DNA of 64,000 nt from Fimbriiglobus sp043745465 (GCA_043745465.1 JAYTSV010000072.1:10934-74933), one strand, 5' to 3'; counted from the stretch's first letter, positions 35,035 through 43,944 are shown. Numbers and translations: made by a program. Notes: generated by a model from the letters alone, not told the origin.

Positions 35035-35067
35035 CCGACCGCCCACCGCGTTCCGTCAGGGGTTCTC

Positions 35068-35760
35068 ATGCCGCTCGTCGAAGTCCGCGATTTGTACAAG
35101 TCGTTCACCCGCGGGGCCGAGACCATCGAGGTGCTCATGGACCTCAACCTCGACGTGGAGGCCGGCGAGTTCCTCGCGCTCATGGGGCCGTCCGGGTCCG
35201 GCAAGACGACACTCTTGAACCTGCTCGCCGGCCTGGACACGCCGACCAGCGGCACGATCTCCGTCGGCGGCGAGCGGATCTCGAACTACTCCGAGAGCGA
35301 ACTGGCCCGCTGGCGGACCCGCAACGTCGGCTTCGTCTTCCAGTTCTACAACCTGCTCCCCGTCCTCACGGCCTACGAGAACGTCGAACTGCCGCTACTC
35401 TTACTGCCGTTGACCGGGGCGCAGCGGCGCAAGCAGGTCGAGAACGCGATGGGCCTCGTCGGCCTGTCCGACCGCATGTCCCACCGGCCCGGCCAACTGT
35501 CCGGCGGCCAGTGCCAGCGGGTCGGCATCGCGCGGGCCATCGTCACCGACCCGACGATCATCGTCGCCGACGAGCCGACCGGTGCCCTCGACAGCGCGAG
35601 TGCGGACGCCGCGTTGAAGCTCCTCGACATCCTCCGCAGCGAACTCGGCAAGACGATCCTGATGGTCACCCACGACCCGCACGCCGCCGAGCGCGCCCAG
35701 CGCATCGTCCAACTGGAGAAGGGCCGACTCGCCCACCAGAACCTGACCCTGACGCACTGA
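35068..35760 (+). CDS. ABC transporter ATP-binding protein (MacB/LolD type)
   Basis: 230 residues from ATG 35068. Walker A is G40-PSGSGKT-T48, the signature is LSGGQ (144-148) followed by Cys149 where most homologues have Gln, Walker B is ADEPTGALDS (D168), and H-loop is VTHDP. This is the energising subunit of the MacAB/LolCDE-like exporter with the MFP upstream and two FtsX-like permeases downstream; 33 bp separate it from the MFP gene and 19 bp from the first permease. Confidence 0.93.
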   Translation: MPLVEVRDLYKSFTRGAETIEVLMDLNLDVEAGEFLALMGPSGSGKTTLLNLLAGLDTPTSGTISVGGERISNYSESELARWRTRNVGFVFQFYNLLPVLTAYENVELPLLLLPLTGAQRRKQVENAMGLVGLSDRMSHRPGQLSGGQCQRVGIARAIVTDPTIIVADEPTGALDSASADAALKLLDILRSELGKTILMVTHDPHAAERAQRIVQLEKGRLAHQNLTLTH

Positions 35761-35779
35761 TCCCCCCGCAGGTGCCCCC

Positions 35780-37273
35780 ATGTTCCCGGGATTTGAACAG
35801 ATCGACGGCGTCTCCTCGTCGCCCGACCTTTCGCTCGTCCAGACGGCGCTGTACGCGTCCGGCATCTTCGCGCTGCTGATGATGATCTTGACCTTCTTCG
35901 CCGTGCTGTCCCTGCCGATCTTCTTCGGCACGGTGATGCTGCTCGAAGGGTTGCTCAAGCTGGCCAACAACGTGCCCGACCCCGTCGGCAAGCTGAGCAA
36001 AATCTTCGGCCTCGTCTTCCGCAGCCTTCGCCGCAACGTCGTGCGCACGTCGCTCACCTACGTCGCGCTGTTCGTCCTCACCGGGATGCTCTCGACGATC
36101 TACTCGGGCGTCGATCTCATCGACAAGATCACGCAGGAGAAGGAGGACAACGTCCAGGTCATCATGACCGAGCGGTTCGGCGCGCCGAGCATGATGCCGC
36201 GGTCGTACCCGGAGCGCCTGAAAGGCATCCTCAAGGAACTGCTGCCCGAACACCAGCCGCGCAACATCGACGACGACTTCATGGTCTGGTCGTTCGTCGG
36301 GGCGACGCTCGACCTGAACAAGAGGACGCAGGAGAACGCGCTGTTCATCCTGGCCCTGGAGCCGGACGCCATCCGCACGATGCTCAGCTACCAGGGGCTG
36401 AGCAAGGACGACATGTCCGAGGAGGCTTACGCCGAGCTGATGCAGTCGATCGACGACATGAAGAAGGACAAGCGGAACGTCATCGTCGGCCCGGAGCGGC
36501 TCGAACTCATGGGCAAGCAGGTCGGCGACTCGGTCAAGGCGTACGCGCTCGGGTACAAGGACGTGACCTACGACTTCAAGATCGTCGGCAGCTTCCCGGC
36601 CGAGGTGTCCCGGTGGAGCAAGTCGTCGCTGATGCGCCTGGACTACTTCAACGACACCCTCGACGGGGCGAAGACGTTCAGCGGCGCGGAGGTCCGGCCG
36701 GTCAACTTGATCTGGGTGCGGATGCCGAACAAGGCGGCTTACGAGGCGCTGGCCACGGTCGTCAACGAGCCGAAGTCGTTCAGCGCCCCGCAGGCCAAGA
36801 TGGAGACGGCGTCGGCCGCCATCGGCTCGTTCCTGGAGGGACTGAAGTCGATCGTCTTCGCCTTCAAGTACATCATCATGCCGGCCATCGCCGTCATCAT
36901 GTGCCTGGTCGTCGGCATCACGATCACCATCGGCGTCCGCGAGCGCCGGTCCGAAATGGCCGTGATGAAAGTCCTCGGCTTCCTGCCCTGGCAAGTCATG
37001 GGCATCATCATCGCCGAGGCCGTCCTGATCGGCGTCATGGGCGGCCTGCTCAGCACCTGGCTGGTCTACTTCGCCCCGAAGTCGATCGAGGCGTTCAAGG
37101 CGTTCACGGGCTTGAAGTTCAAGATTCTTTTCTTCGACAAGATCAGCGCCCCGATCCTGATTACGGTCTACGGCCCGCTGTTGGGCACGTTCGTCGGCCT
37201 GATCGGCTCGGCCCTGCCGGCGATCTCGTCCCGCAAAGTGAAAGTGTCCGAAGTGTTCGCCCAGGTGACGTGA
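35780..37273 (+). CDS. FtsX/MacB-like ABC permease, first
   Basis: 497 residues. Two hydrophobic segments lie in the first 60 residues, then a third (VRTSLTYVALFVLTGML), a periplasmic domain of about 270 residues, and three more membrane segments in the last 130 residues including IVFAFKYIIMPAIAVIMCLVVG and the ERRSEMAVMKVLGFLP coupling region typical of MacB/FtsX. It forms a heteromeric or paired permease with the next gene. The start ATG 35780 follows the ATPase gene by 19 bp; a palindromic repeat begins 11 bp after the stop. Confidence 0.88.
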   Translation: MFPGFEQIDGVSSSPDLSLVQTALYASGIFALLMMILTFFAVLSLPIFFGTVMLLEGLLKLANNVPDPVGKLSKIFGLVFRSLRRNVVRTSLTYVALFVLTGMLSTIYSGVDLIDKITQEKEDNVQVIMTERFGAPSMMPRSYPERLKGILKELLPEHQPRNIDDDFMVWSFVGATLDLNKRTQENALFILALEPDAIRTMLSYQGLSKDDMSEEAYAELMQSIDDMKKDKRNVIVGPERLELMGKQVGDSVKAYALGYKDVTYDFKIVGSFPAEVSRWSKSSLMRLDYFNDTLDGAKTFSGAEVRPVNLIWVRMPNKAAYEALATVVNEPKSFSAPQAKMETASAAIGSFLEGLKSIVFAFKYIIMPAIAVIMCLVVGITITIGVRERRSEMAVMKVLGFLPWQVMGIIIAEAVLIGVMGGLLSTWLVYFAPKSIEAFKAFTGLKFKILFFDKISAPILITVYGPLLGTFVGLIGSALPAISSRKVKVSEVFAQVT

Positions 37274-37284
37274 CCGAAAGGCGA

Positions 37285-37396
37285 CCTCACCCCCCGGCCC
37301 CCTCTCCGTTTCGGAGAGGGGGAGCAAGCGGGACGCAATCAACGGCTTCAACCCCCCTGCTCCCCTCTCCGCGTCGGAGAGGGGCCGGGGGTGAGG
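37285..37396 (+). repeat. Palindromic repeat, copy 4
   Basis: Full 112-bp copy between the two permease genes of the exporter operon, 26 nt before ATG 37423 and 11 bp after the previous stop. Left arm GTTTC-type, right arm GCGTC-type; left flank AAAGGCGA. In a single transcript it would be a large hairpin able to attenuate or protect the downstream message. Confidence 0.92.
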
Positions 37397-37422
37397 TCTC
37401 TTCGTCCCTCCGAGTCCCCACG

Positions 37423-39222
37423 ATGGTTGTTCGATTCTTCCGCGGCTTGCTGTCGCTCGTCGTCACCGCGATCGTGCTGGGCCTGTCGCTGCTGCCGTTG
37501 TCGGCGCTGTTGCTGTTCTTCCCGGCGGTCGATCCGACCGAGTCGGTGTTGAGCGAGAGTACCGGCCGCGAGGGCTTCTTGCGGCAGTCCCTGCGGCGCA
37601 TTTTCGCGCTCGTCAGCGGCTTCGTCGTGCTGATTACGCTGCTCGGCGTGAGCATCGAAGTCGTCACCCGGTTGCGGGAGAACACCGGCACCGCGGTCCT
37701 GTCCGAGCGCGGCCAGTTCAGCAGCATTTCGCGGACGCTGCTGTTCGCACCGGCGAGTTTCATGGGCAAGAGCGACAAGCAGCGCGAGGAGGTGCTGGCC
37801 GGCATCCCCGAGCCGACGCGGACCTTCCTGCGGACGCCGCTGTACGAGAAACTGCCGCCGGCCGCCGTGGCGTACTGGCCGCTGGTCTTTTTCCTCGTTT
37901 ACCTGCTCGACATCGGACTGCTGCTGGCCATCGGCAAGGTGCCGCTGCGCTACAACCTCCGCAACTTGCGAGTGCGGTGGTTGACCAACGCGATGACCCT
38001 GGTGGCGTTCACGTTCGTCGTCGGGCTGCTGGTCATGCTGCTCGCGTTCGTGTGCGGGATGAACAACCTGACCGAGAACACCGGCGTGCCCGGCAACGTG
38101 TTCGTACTGTCCGACGGGGCGACGGACGAACTCTTCTCGAACCTCGGGTACGGCGACCTGGACAACGTCGAGCGCGAGACGGCCACCCTGGACGCCAAGG
38201 ACCGCCCGCTGGCCGAGCCGGTCCGCGTCGCCCGGACCAAGAGCCGCGACGGCCGGGAGGTCGCGCTGGCCAGCCGGGAGACGTACTACTCGATCAACCA
38301 GCCGATCCCGAACACGACCCCGCCGCGCCGCCGGTTCGTGTCCTTGCGCGCGATGGACGACGCCGACATCGCCGCGGGGGTCCACGACGTGGAACTGTAC
38401 CCGCCCGGCCGCTGGTTCAGCCCGGCCGGCGTCGACGGGCAAGGGCGCGTCGAGTGCGTGCTGGGCGAGGGGATCGCCAAGACCTTCGCCGCCGACACCA
38501 ACCGCCTGACCATGAAGCCCGGCGACACCTTCGAGCTGGGCGACATGACCTGGGTCGTGTCGGGCATCATGAAGTCCGAGGGCAAGACCTTCGGCAGCGA
38601 AATCTGGTGCAAGAAGTTCAACCTCATCACCACCCCGTTCGGCAAGCCGAGCTACACGACCCTCGTCCTGCGGACCGAGGCCAACACCCGCGAGGCGAGC
38701 ACGGCGCTGGCCTACCACCTGGGCAAGCGCTACACCCAGCAGAAGCTCAAGGCCTTCGCCGAGCCGGACTATTACGCCGAGTTGACGAAGACGAACAACG
38801 ACTTCCTGGCCGTCGTCGTGGTGGTCGCCGTGGTCATGGCGATCGGCGGGGTGTTCGGCATGATGACGACGATGTTCGCCAGCATCGCCCAGCGCATCCG
38901 GGACATCGGCGTGCTGCGGCTGTTAGGCTTCAAGCGGTGGCAGGTGATGGTGTCGTTCCTGTTGGAGTCGCTGACGGTCGCGCTGGTCGGCGGGTTCCTC
39001 GGCTGCGTGCTGATCCGCCTGTTCGTCAACGGGGCCGGCTCGACGAGTACGCTGTCCGGCGGCGGCGGCGGCCCCGGCGGCAAGACGGTGGCCATCACCC
39101 TGGACGTGAACTTCGAGGTGGTGACGATGGGCATGTTGTTCGCCCTGGCGATGGGCCGCATCGGCGGCCTCGTCCCCGCCCTGTCCGCGATGCGCATGAA
39201 AATCCTCGACTCGCTGCGGTAG
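37423..39222 (+). CDS. FtsX/MacB-like ABC permease, second
   Basis: 599 residues from ATG 37423, the first Met after the repeat. Membrane spans near residues 10-35, 60-85 and 140-160, another at about 185-210, then a periplasmic domain from about 215 to 450, followed by three more segments with the DIGVLRLLGFKRWQVMVSF coupling region. The pairing of two different FtsX-type permeases with one ATPase resembles LolC/LolE, which release lipoproteins from the inner membrane; MacB-type uses one. Substrate unknown. End of the operon. Confidence 0.88.
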   Translation: MVVRFFRGLLSLVVTAIVLGLSLLPLSALLLFFPAVDPTESVLSESTGREGFLRQSLRRIFALVSGFVVLITLLGVSIEVVTRLRENTGTAVLSERGQFSSISRTLLFAPASFMGKSDKQREEVLAGIPEPTRTFLRTPLYEKLPPAAVAYWPLVFFLVYLLDIGLLLAIGKVPLRYNLRNLRVRWLTNAMTLVAFTFVVGLLVMLLAFVCGMNNLTENTGVPGNVFVLSDGATDELFSNLGYGDLDNVERETATLDAKDRPLAEPVRVARTKSRDGREVALASRETYYSINQPIPNTTPPRRRFVSLRAMDDADIAAGVHDVELYPPGRWFSPAGVDGQGRVECVLGEGIAKTFAADTNRLTMKPGDTFELGDMTWVVSGIMKSEGKTFGSEIWCKKFNLITTPFGKPSYTTLVLRTEANTREASTALAYHLGKRYTQQKLKAFAEPDYYAELTKTNNDFLAVVVVVAVVMAIGGVFGMMTTMFASIAQRIRDIGVLRLLGFKRWQVMVSFLLESLTVALVGGFLGCVLIRLFVNGAGSTSTLSGGGGGPGGKTVAITLDVNFEVVTMGMLFALAMGRIGGLVPALSAMRMKILDSLR

Positions 39223-39264
39223 TCGAACGACATTCGCCGGGAGGTCGCCGGCGGCGGGCTTCGA

Positions 39265-40248
39265 TCACGGCGCGCTCTGGATGGCCGCGCGCAACTCGTC
39301 GCGGCTGCACGTGGCCGTGCCGACCTTGCCGACGACGACGGCGGCGGCGGCGGTCGCCAGTTGGCAGGCCGCTTCGAGGTCGCCGCCGACGCCCAGGGTC
39401 ACGGCCATCGTGCCGGCGACGGTGTCGCCCGCGCCGGTCACGTCGTACACTTCGCGGGCCAGTGTGGGGACGTGGACGGTCGCGCCGCCGGGGGCGAACA
39501 GGCTCATGCCTTGCGGGCCGCGGGTGATCAGGATCGCCGTCGTCGGGCCGAGCAGCGTTAGCAGGTCGCGGCCGGCGGCGTCCACGTCGGCGGACGTGCG
39601 CAGGTCGCGGTTCAGCACCTTGCCGGCTTCGAGTTGGTTCGGCTTGACGACCGTCGCGCCGCGGTACTTCGCGTAATCGACGCCCTTCGGGTCCACGACC
39701 GTCGGCACCCCGGCGGCGTTGGCCATCGCGATTAGCCGGGCCGCGAACGTCGGCGTCACGACCCCCTTGCCGTAGTCGGACAGCACGCAGGCCCGCGCCG
39801 CCGGGAGGGCCGCCCGGACGCCGGCGAGCAGCGCGGCTTCGACTTCGGCGCTCATCGGCGTCGGCTTCTCCTGGTCGATGCGGACGACCTGCTGGGTGCC
39901 GGCGAGGATGCGCGTCTTGGTCGTCGTCGGCCGGCCGGCGTCGCCGACGACGGGGCCGACTTCGACGCCCATCGCCCGCAACAGGCCGCGCACGTGTTCC
40001 GCGTTGGCGTCGGTGCCGACGAGGCCGGCGAGGGCCGGCTTGGCCCCCAGCGCGGCGACGTTGGCGGCCGCGTTGGCCGCGCCGCCGGGGACGTAACTCC
40101 GCCGCTGCACCTCGACGACCGGCACCGGGGCTTCCGGCGAAATCCGGCTGACTTGCCCGAAGATGAACTCGTCGAGCATCAGGTCGCCGACGACCAGGAC
40201 CGGGCAGCCGGGGAACAGTTCGACGAGTTCGAGCAGCGCGTTCGTCAT
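39265..40248 (-). CDS. rfaE1: D-glycero-D-manno-heptose 7-phosphate kinase (RfaE domain I-like)
   Basis: 327 residues from ATG 40248. The ribokinase/PfkB fold begins VLVVGDLMLDEFIFG and has SPEAPVPVVE, GGAANAAANVAALG, and catalytic GAGDTVAGT near the C terminus (D275 as base). It phosphorylates heptose 7-phosphate at C1, an ADP-heptose pathway step for LPS core. It is a stand-alone kinase, as in HldA, not fused to the adenylyltransferase. Its start overlaps the gmhB stop as ATGA. It is the last gene of the heptose operon. Confidence 0.88.
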   Translation of the reverse strand: MTNALLELVELFPGCPVLVVGDLMLDEFIFGQVSRISPEAPVPVVEVQRRSYVPGGAANAAANVAALGAKPALAGLVGTDANAEHVRGLLRAMGVEVGPVVGDAGRPTTTKTRILAGTQQVVRIDQEKPTPMSAEVEAALLAGVRAALPAARACVLSDYGKGVVTPTFAARLIAMANAAGVPTVVDPKGVDYAKYRGATVVKPNQLEAGKVLNRDLRTSADVDAAGRDLLTLLGPTTAILITRGPQGMSLFAPGGATVHVPTLAREVYDVTGAGDTVAGTMAVTLGVGGDLEAACQLATAAAAVVVGKVGTATCSRDELRAAIQSAP

Positions 40249-40733
40249 GCGATCCGTTCCAGGATGTGGGCGTGGACGGCCGGCCAGTCGCCGGCGAAGA
40301 GGACGTTCAGGCCGCACCCCGCGGCCCGGCCGGCGTCGAGGTCGCTCGGCTTGTCGCCGACCATGACGCTCCGGCCGTCGATCGGGGGGCCGAAGTGCCG
40401 CGCGGCTTGGAGCAGTAACCCCGGCTTCGGCTTGCGGCAGTCGCACCCGTCGTCCGGGCCGTGGAAGCAGTACCAGCAGCGGACGACCCGCCCGGAGGCT
40501 CGCGCGAACAGTTCGACGAACCGGGCATCGACGGCCAGCGCCTCGGCCGGGGCGATGAAGCCGCGGGCCACGCCGGATTGATTGCTGACGACGGCCACCA
40601 GGAAGCCGCGGGCCGCCAGGTCGCCGACGCACTCGGCCGCACCGGGCAAAAGCTCCACGGCGGCGGGGTCGCGGGGGTAGACGGTGTCGCGCATCAGCGT
40701 CGCGTCGCGGTCGAGGAACAGGTACGGCGTCAC
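40245..40733 (-). CDS. gmhB: D-glycero-manno-heptose 1,7-bisphosphate 7-phosphatase (GmhB-like HAD)
   Basis: 162 residues from GTG 40733. HAD motif I is FLDRDAT (D8 and D10), motif II is VVSNQSG, motif IV is VGDKPSDLDAG, and the zinc loop CWYCFH...GCDCRKPKPG is typical of GmhB/HisB-N. It removes the C7 phosphate from heptose 1,7-bisphosphate. It overlaps both neighbours (GTGA with rfaE2 upstream, ATGA with rfaE1 downstream). Histidinol-phosphatase is an alternative, but context favours GmhB. Confidence 0.87.
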   Translation of the reverse strand: MTPYLFLDRDATLMRDTVYPRDPAAVELLPGAAECVGDLAARGFLVAVVSNQSGVARGFIAPAEALAVDARFVELFARASGRVVRCWYCFHGPDDGCDCRKPKPGLLLQAARHFGPPIDGRSVMVGDKPSDLDAGRAAGCGLNVLFAGDWPAVHAHILERIA

Positions 40734-41245
40734 GCCCCCTCCTCGACTGGCCCGCCGAGCTTGCGGATGCGGGCGAGGAGTTCCGTCGTGCTGACGCCCG
40801 GCACCAGTGGCAAGTAAGCCATCCGGCCGCCGCCGGCGAGGACGGTCGCCAGTTCGGGCACCGGCCGGCCGTGCGGCGGGGCGTACTCCGCGCCCTTGCA
40901 GTGAACGTCCGGGCACAACTTCCGCACGGACTCTTCCGGCGTTGGCTCGTCGAAGACGACGACGTAATCGACGCACTCCAACCCCGCCAGCATGGCCGCC
41001 CGCTCGACCTCGGTGAGGATCGGTCGCGTCGGCCCCTTGTACCCGCGCACGGAGGCGTCGGAGTTCAGGCCGACGACGAGCAGGTCGCCGAGGCCGCGGG
41101 CCGCTTGCAGGCTCGCCAGGTGGCCGGGGTGGAGCAGGTCGAAGGTGCCGTTGGTCCAGACCACGACGCGGCCGGCGGCCCGGGCCGTCGCCCGCACGGC
41201 GAGGAGGGCCGGCCACGAGAGGTGCTTGTCCGCGAGGGTGCGCAT
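40730..41245 (-). CDS. rfaE2: ADP-heptose synthase adenylyltransferase (RfaE domain II-like)
   Basis: 171 residues from ATG 41245. The nucleotidyltransferase motif TNGTFDLLHPGH (HxGH at 39-42) and the later VPGVSTTELLARI (ISTT-like) segment identify the RfaE-II/HldC family, which makes ADP-heptose from heptose 1-phosphate and ATP. First gene of the operon rfaE2-gmhB-rfaE1, all overlapping by 4 bp. No gmhA (sedoheptulose 7-phosphate isomerase) is in this window, so it must be elsewhere. Confidence 0.87.
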   Translation of the reverse strand: MRTLADKHLSWPALLAVRATARAAGRVVVWTNGTFDLLHPGHLASLQAARGLGDLLVVGLNSDASVRGYKGPTRPILTEVERAAMLAGLECVDYVVVFDEPTPEESVRKLCPDVHCKGAEYAPPHGRPVPELATVLAGGGRMAYLPLVPGVSTTELLARIRKLGGPVEEGA

Positions 41246-41253
41246 GGGGGGCG

Positions 41254-41676
41254 TTATACGCCGGCCGCGACCGGGTCGTCGCAGGTTTGGTCGAGCAGCC
41301 CGACCAGTTCGCCCAGCTCGAAGCTGTCCGACCGCGGGCCGGTGGCCCGGCCGGCGGTGTAGATCGCCGTCACGAGTTCGAGCAGGAACTGCTCTTCGGG
41401 CGAGAAGCGCGGCATCAGTTGCGTCGGGTTCAACCCCAGGTCGGCGGCGATCGCCCAGGTGTCGGCCAGGCGGACGCACAGATCGACCGGGGCGTCGGCC
41501 AGGAAGCGGCGGACGGAGTCGTTGCCGTCGTCGTTCAGGAGGTCGCTGAGGCCGGCGAGAATGTCGGTCAGCAGCGGCCGGACTTCGCGCTCGAGGTCGG
41601 CCAGCATTCGGGTCGGGTTCGGCGTGGCGGTCTGCATCGTGGGGTGCCCGTCCGTGACTTCGGAGTGCCGGGCCAT
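41254..41676 (-). CDS. Hypothetical small helical protein
   Basis: 140 residues from ATG 41676, or 127 from ATG 41637 (MQTATPNP); the start is not settled. The sequence is acidic and helical (LADLEREVRPLLTDILAGLSDLLND, then SPEEQFLLELVTAIYTAG); no signal peptide, membrane span or known domain. Its stop is 8 bp before the start of rfaE2, so it may be co-transcribed with the heptose genes. Function unknown; conservation is not testable here. Confidence 0.6.
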   Translation of the reverse strand: MARHSEVTDGHPTMQTATPNPTRMLADLEREVRPLLTDILAGLSDLLNDDGNDSVRRFLADAPVDLCVRLADTWAIAADLGLNPTQLMPRFSPEEQFLLELVTAIYTAGRATGPRSDSFELGELVGLLDQTCDDPVAAGV

Positions 41677-41819
41677 CCGTGTGCCCGGTGCGTTGGTAGC
41701 GATTGTGAGGATTCGCCATGCGCCGGAATTTTACCGCCGCGCGATTCCGGACGCCAGCGCGATTCCCCCGAACTCGCCGGAACTGTCGGGAAATTCGACA
41801 GTGTTGCCGTGGGCGGAAA

Positions 41820-41931
41820 CCTCACCCCCGGCCCCTCTCCGACGCGGAGAGGGGAGCAAGAGGGTTTCAGTCGATGCGTGCGACACACTTGCTCCCCCTC
41901 TCCGTTTCGGAGAGGGGGCCGGGGGGGGAGG
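41820..41931 (-). repeat. Palindromic repeat, copy 5
   Basis: Full copy, inverted relative to the copies at 3367-37285: the GACGC-type arm is on the left and GTTTC-type on the right. One change (GGGGGGG-AGG in place of GGGGGTGAGG) marks its right edge. It is followed 27 bp later by another copy. Confidence 0.9.
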
Positions 41932-41958
41932 TCGCCTTTCCCGCCGGGAGCCAAGAAA

Positions 41959-42070
41959 CCTCACCCCCGGCCCCTCTCCGACGCGGAAAGGGGAGCAAGT
42001 GCGTCGCAATCGACGGCTGAAACCGACTTGCTCCCCCTCTCCGCGTCGGAGAGGGGGCCGGGGGGTGAGG
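41959..42070 (-). repeat. Palindromic repeat, copy 6
   Basis: Full copy in the same inverted orientation as the previous one, but both stems are of GACGC/GCGTC type, with one mismatch in the left arm (GACGCGGAAAG). It ends 68 bp before ATG 42139. Confidence 0.9.
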
Positions 42071-42138
42071 TTTCTTCCCGCCGATTCCCCGGGCCGTCTG
42101 CTACACTGACGGTTTCGTCCCACCAGGATTGAGCCACT

Positions 42139-43311
42139 ATGTCGCGTTCGGGTCGTCGGGCGTCCGCGTTTGAACTGCCGCCGCTGTACGCGATGGTTCA
42201 GCCGGGGCTGGAGCCGATCGCGGCGGACGAGATCAACCGCGTCCTCGGGGGCGAGATCAAGAAGGTGGCCCGCGGCCTCGTCGTCTTCCGGGTCAACGAA
42301 GTCACGCCCGACGTGCTCAACCTGCGGACCACGGACGACGTGTTCCTGCTCGCCTGGGGGTCGGACGCGATCACGTACAAACAGGACGAACTCGCCAAGT
42401 TCCGCAAGTGGACGGCGAACAAGGCCGACTGGCCCGAGTTGTTCAAGATTCACCACTCGCTCCGGCCCAAGACCAAGGGCAAGCCGACCTTCCACCTGGT
42501 CTGCCAGCGGGAGGGCGAGCACGCCTTCCGCCGGGTGGACGCCCTGGACGCGATGGCCGACGGCCTGGCCGGGAAAATCCCCGAGGGCTGGCAGCCGCAC
42601 GACGAGAACGCCTGGCTCGAAATCTGGCTGACCATCAAGGGCCAGACCGCCGTGTGCGGCCTGAGGCTGACCGACCGCACCATGCGGCACCGCACCTACA
42701 AGGACGACCACGTCCTCGCGTCCCTGCGGCCGACCGTGGCCGGGGCGATGGTCCACCTGGCGGGGATCGGCCCGGGCATGACGGTCATGGACCCGATGTG
42801 CGGTGCCGGCACGATCCTGGCCGAGACGATCGAAGTCGCCAAGCTGCGCAGCAAGGCCGGCCGCGTCGAAGTGATCGGCGGGGACATCGACCCGAACGCC
42901 ATGTTCGTGACCGGCGAGAACCTGCGCGGCGTCGGCCCGGCGGTCACCTGCCGGTGGGACTCGCGGCGGCTGCCGCTGGAGCGAGAGAGCGTCGATCGGA
43001 TCATCACGAACCCGCCGTTCGGCAAGCAACTCGCGTCGCCGGAAGAAGTCCCGCCGCTGTACGCCGCGTGCGTCCGGGAGTGGGACCGCGTCTTGAGGCC
43101 CGGCGGCCGCGCGGTGTTCCTGGTCATGGAGCAGGACGCCATCGAGTCCCCGCTGATCGCCTACGGGTGGCGGCCGACGCGGAAGTTGAAGGTGCGCATC
43201 CTCGGCCAGGCGGCGATCCTCAGCGTCTGGCAAAAGCCGTTCGCCGCGGGTACACTGGGCGAGTCGCCCTGGACCGCGACCGCCGCCCCTCCCCTGGAGA
43301 CACCGCCGTGA
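42139..43311 (+). CDS. THUMP-domain class I RNA methyltransferase (RlmL/Trm14-like)
   Basis: 390 residues from ATG 42139. A THUMP-like N-terminal half (residues 15-165) precedes an S-adenosylmethionine fold: motif I is VMDPMCGAGTILAE, the acid after strand 2 is GGDIDPNAM, and motif IV is N291-PPFG. NPPF with a THUMP domain indicates N2-methylation of guanosine in rRNA or tRNA (RlmL/TrmG10 type). Only the methyltransferase half of bifunctional RlmKL is present. The next gene overlaps its stop as GTGA. Confidence 0.87.
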   Translation: MSRSGRRASAFELPPLYAMVQPGLEPIAADEINRVLGGEIKKVARGLVVFRVNEVTPDVLNLRTTDDVFLLAWGSDAITYKQDELAKFRKWTANKADWPELFKIHHSLRPKTKGKPTFHLVCQREGEHAFRRVDALDAMADGLAGKIPEGWQPHDENAWLEIWLTIKGQTAVCGLRLTDRTMRHRTYKDDHVLASLRPTVAGAMVHLAGIGPGMTVMDPMCGAGTILAETIEVAKLRSKAGRVEVIGGDIDPNAMFVTGENLRGVGPAVTCRWDSRRLPLERESVDRIITNPPFGKQLASPEEVPPLYAACVREWDRVLRPGGRAVFLVMEQDAIESPLIAYGWRPTRKLKVRILGQAAILSVWQKPFAAGTLGESPWTATAAPPLETPP

Positions 43312-43919
43312 GCACCCCCGCCAGCAAGCCGAAGGCCGACGACGAAGACGACGTGAACCCCTACGGCGTCATCAAGGAGTCCGAGGAGGAGTTGCGGCTC
43401 GCCGAGAAGAACAAACCGGTCTTCGGCGACATCGCGGACAAGTTCAAAAAGTCGAACCGCGGCCCCGCGCAGATGCTCCTCGTCCTGCCGGTCAACCTGC
43501 TGATCGCCGCCGGTTCGCTGTCGGCCATCATCGGCGTTTGCACCATGATCATCGGCGTCTGGCCGCTCGTCTTCACGGACGCGCCGAACTCGGACGAGGA
43601 GATCGCCGAGCGGCTGGTGTACATCTTCATCGGCTTCGTGCTGCTGCTGTGGGGCTGCCTGATCTGCCTGGGCGCGAGCAAGATGCAGTCGCTGGAGTCC
43701 TACGCCTGGGCGTTGGCCGGGGCCGTGTTGGGCATGCCGATGCTGGCCGGCATTTTCGCCCTGATCGCCCTCCGCGACCCCCGCGTCCGCGCCGGCTTCG
43801 AGGAAGTCGAAGGGGCCATCGACGAACCGGACGAGGACGACGAAGTTGACGAGGATGACGAGGATGACGAGGATGACGAGGAAGAAGAAGAGAAACCCCG
43901 CAAGAAGAGTCGCCGGTAG
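43308..43919 (+). CDS. Small membrane protein with acidic repeat tail
   Basis: 203 residues from GTG 43308, coupled to the methyltransferase gene. An acidic N terminus (DDEDDVNPYGVIKESEEELR), then three hydrophobic segments (LPVNLLIAAGSLSAIIGVC, LVYIFIGFVLLLWGCLICLG and WALAGAVLGMPMLAGIFAL), and a C-terminal tail of Asp/Glu runs ended by KPRKKSRR. The tail is encoded by tandem 9-bp units (43851-43877). No family recognised. The tail probably faces the cytoplasm. Confidence 0.78.
   Translation: MSTPASKPKADDEDDVNPYGVIKESEEELRLAEKNKPVFGDIADKFKKSNRGPAQMLLVLPVNLLIAAGSLSAIIGVCTMIIGVWPLVFTDAPNSDEEIAERLVYIFIGFVLLLWGCLICLGASKMQSLESYAWALAGAVLGMPMLAGIFALIALRDPRVRAGFEEVEGAIDEPDEDDEVDEDDEDDEDDEEEEEKPRKKSRR
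43851..43877 (+). repeat. Tandem 9-bp coding repeat
   Basis: Three perfect GAGGATGAC units, in frame (Glu-Asp-Asp), inside the acidic tail of the small membrane protein gene. Confidence 0.9.
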
Positions 43920-43944
43920 CCGGAAGTTCTCGCCCGACTCCGCC

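Larger units (their letters stand above)
41677..42138. other. Gene-free stretch with two palindromic repeats
   Basis: The longest stretch without a gene. It separates divergent genes and holds two repeat copies (41820-41931 and 41959-42070) in the orientation opposite to the others. Frames that are open across it read repeat sequence. A weak -10-like TACACT at 42102-42107 lies upstream of ATG 42139. Confidence 0.75.

Noticed and set aside
36613..37422. Extension of the second permease upstream to 36613
   Set aside because: It would read through the first permease gene out of frame and through the repeat; the Met at 37423 begins a membrane segment.
41287..42132. Plus-strand frame over the gene-free stretch
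   Set aside because: It reads mainly repeat sequence and the antisense of a better-supported gene.
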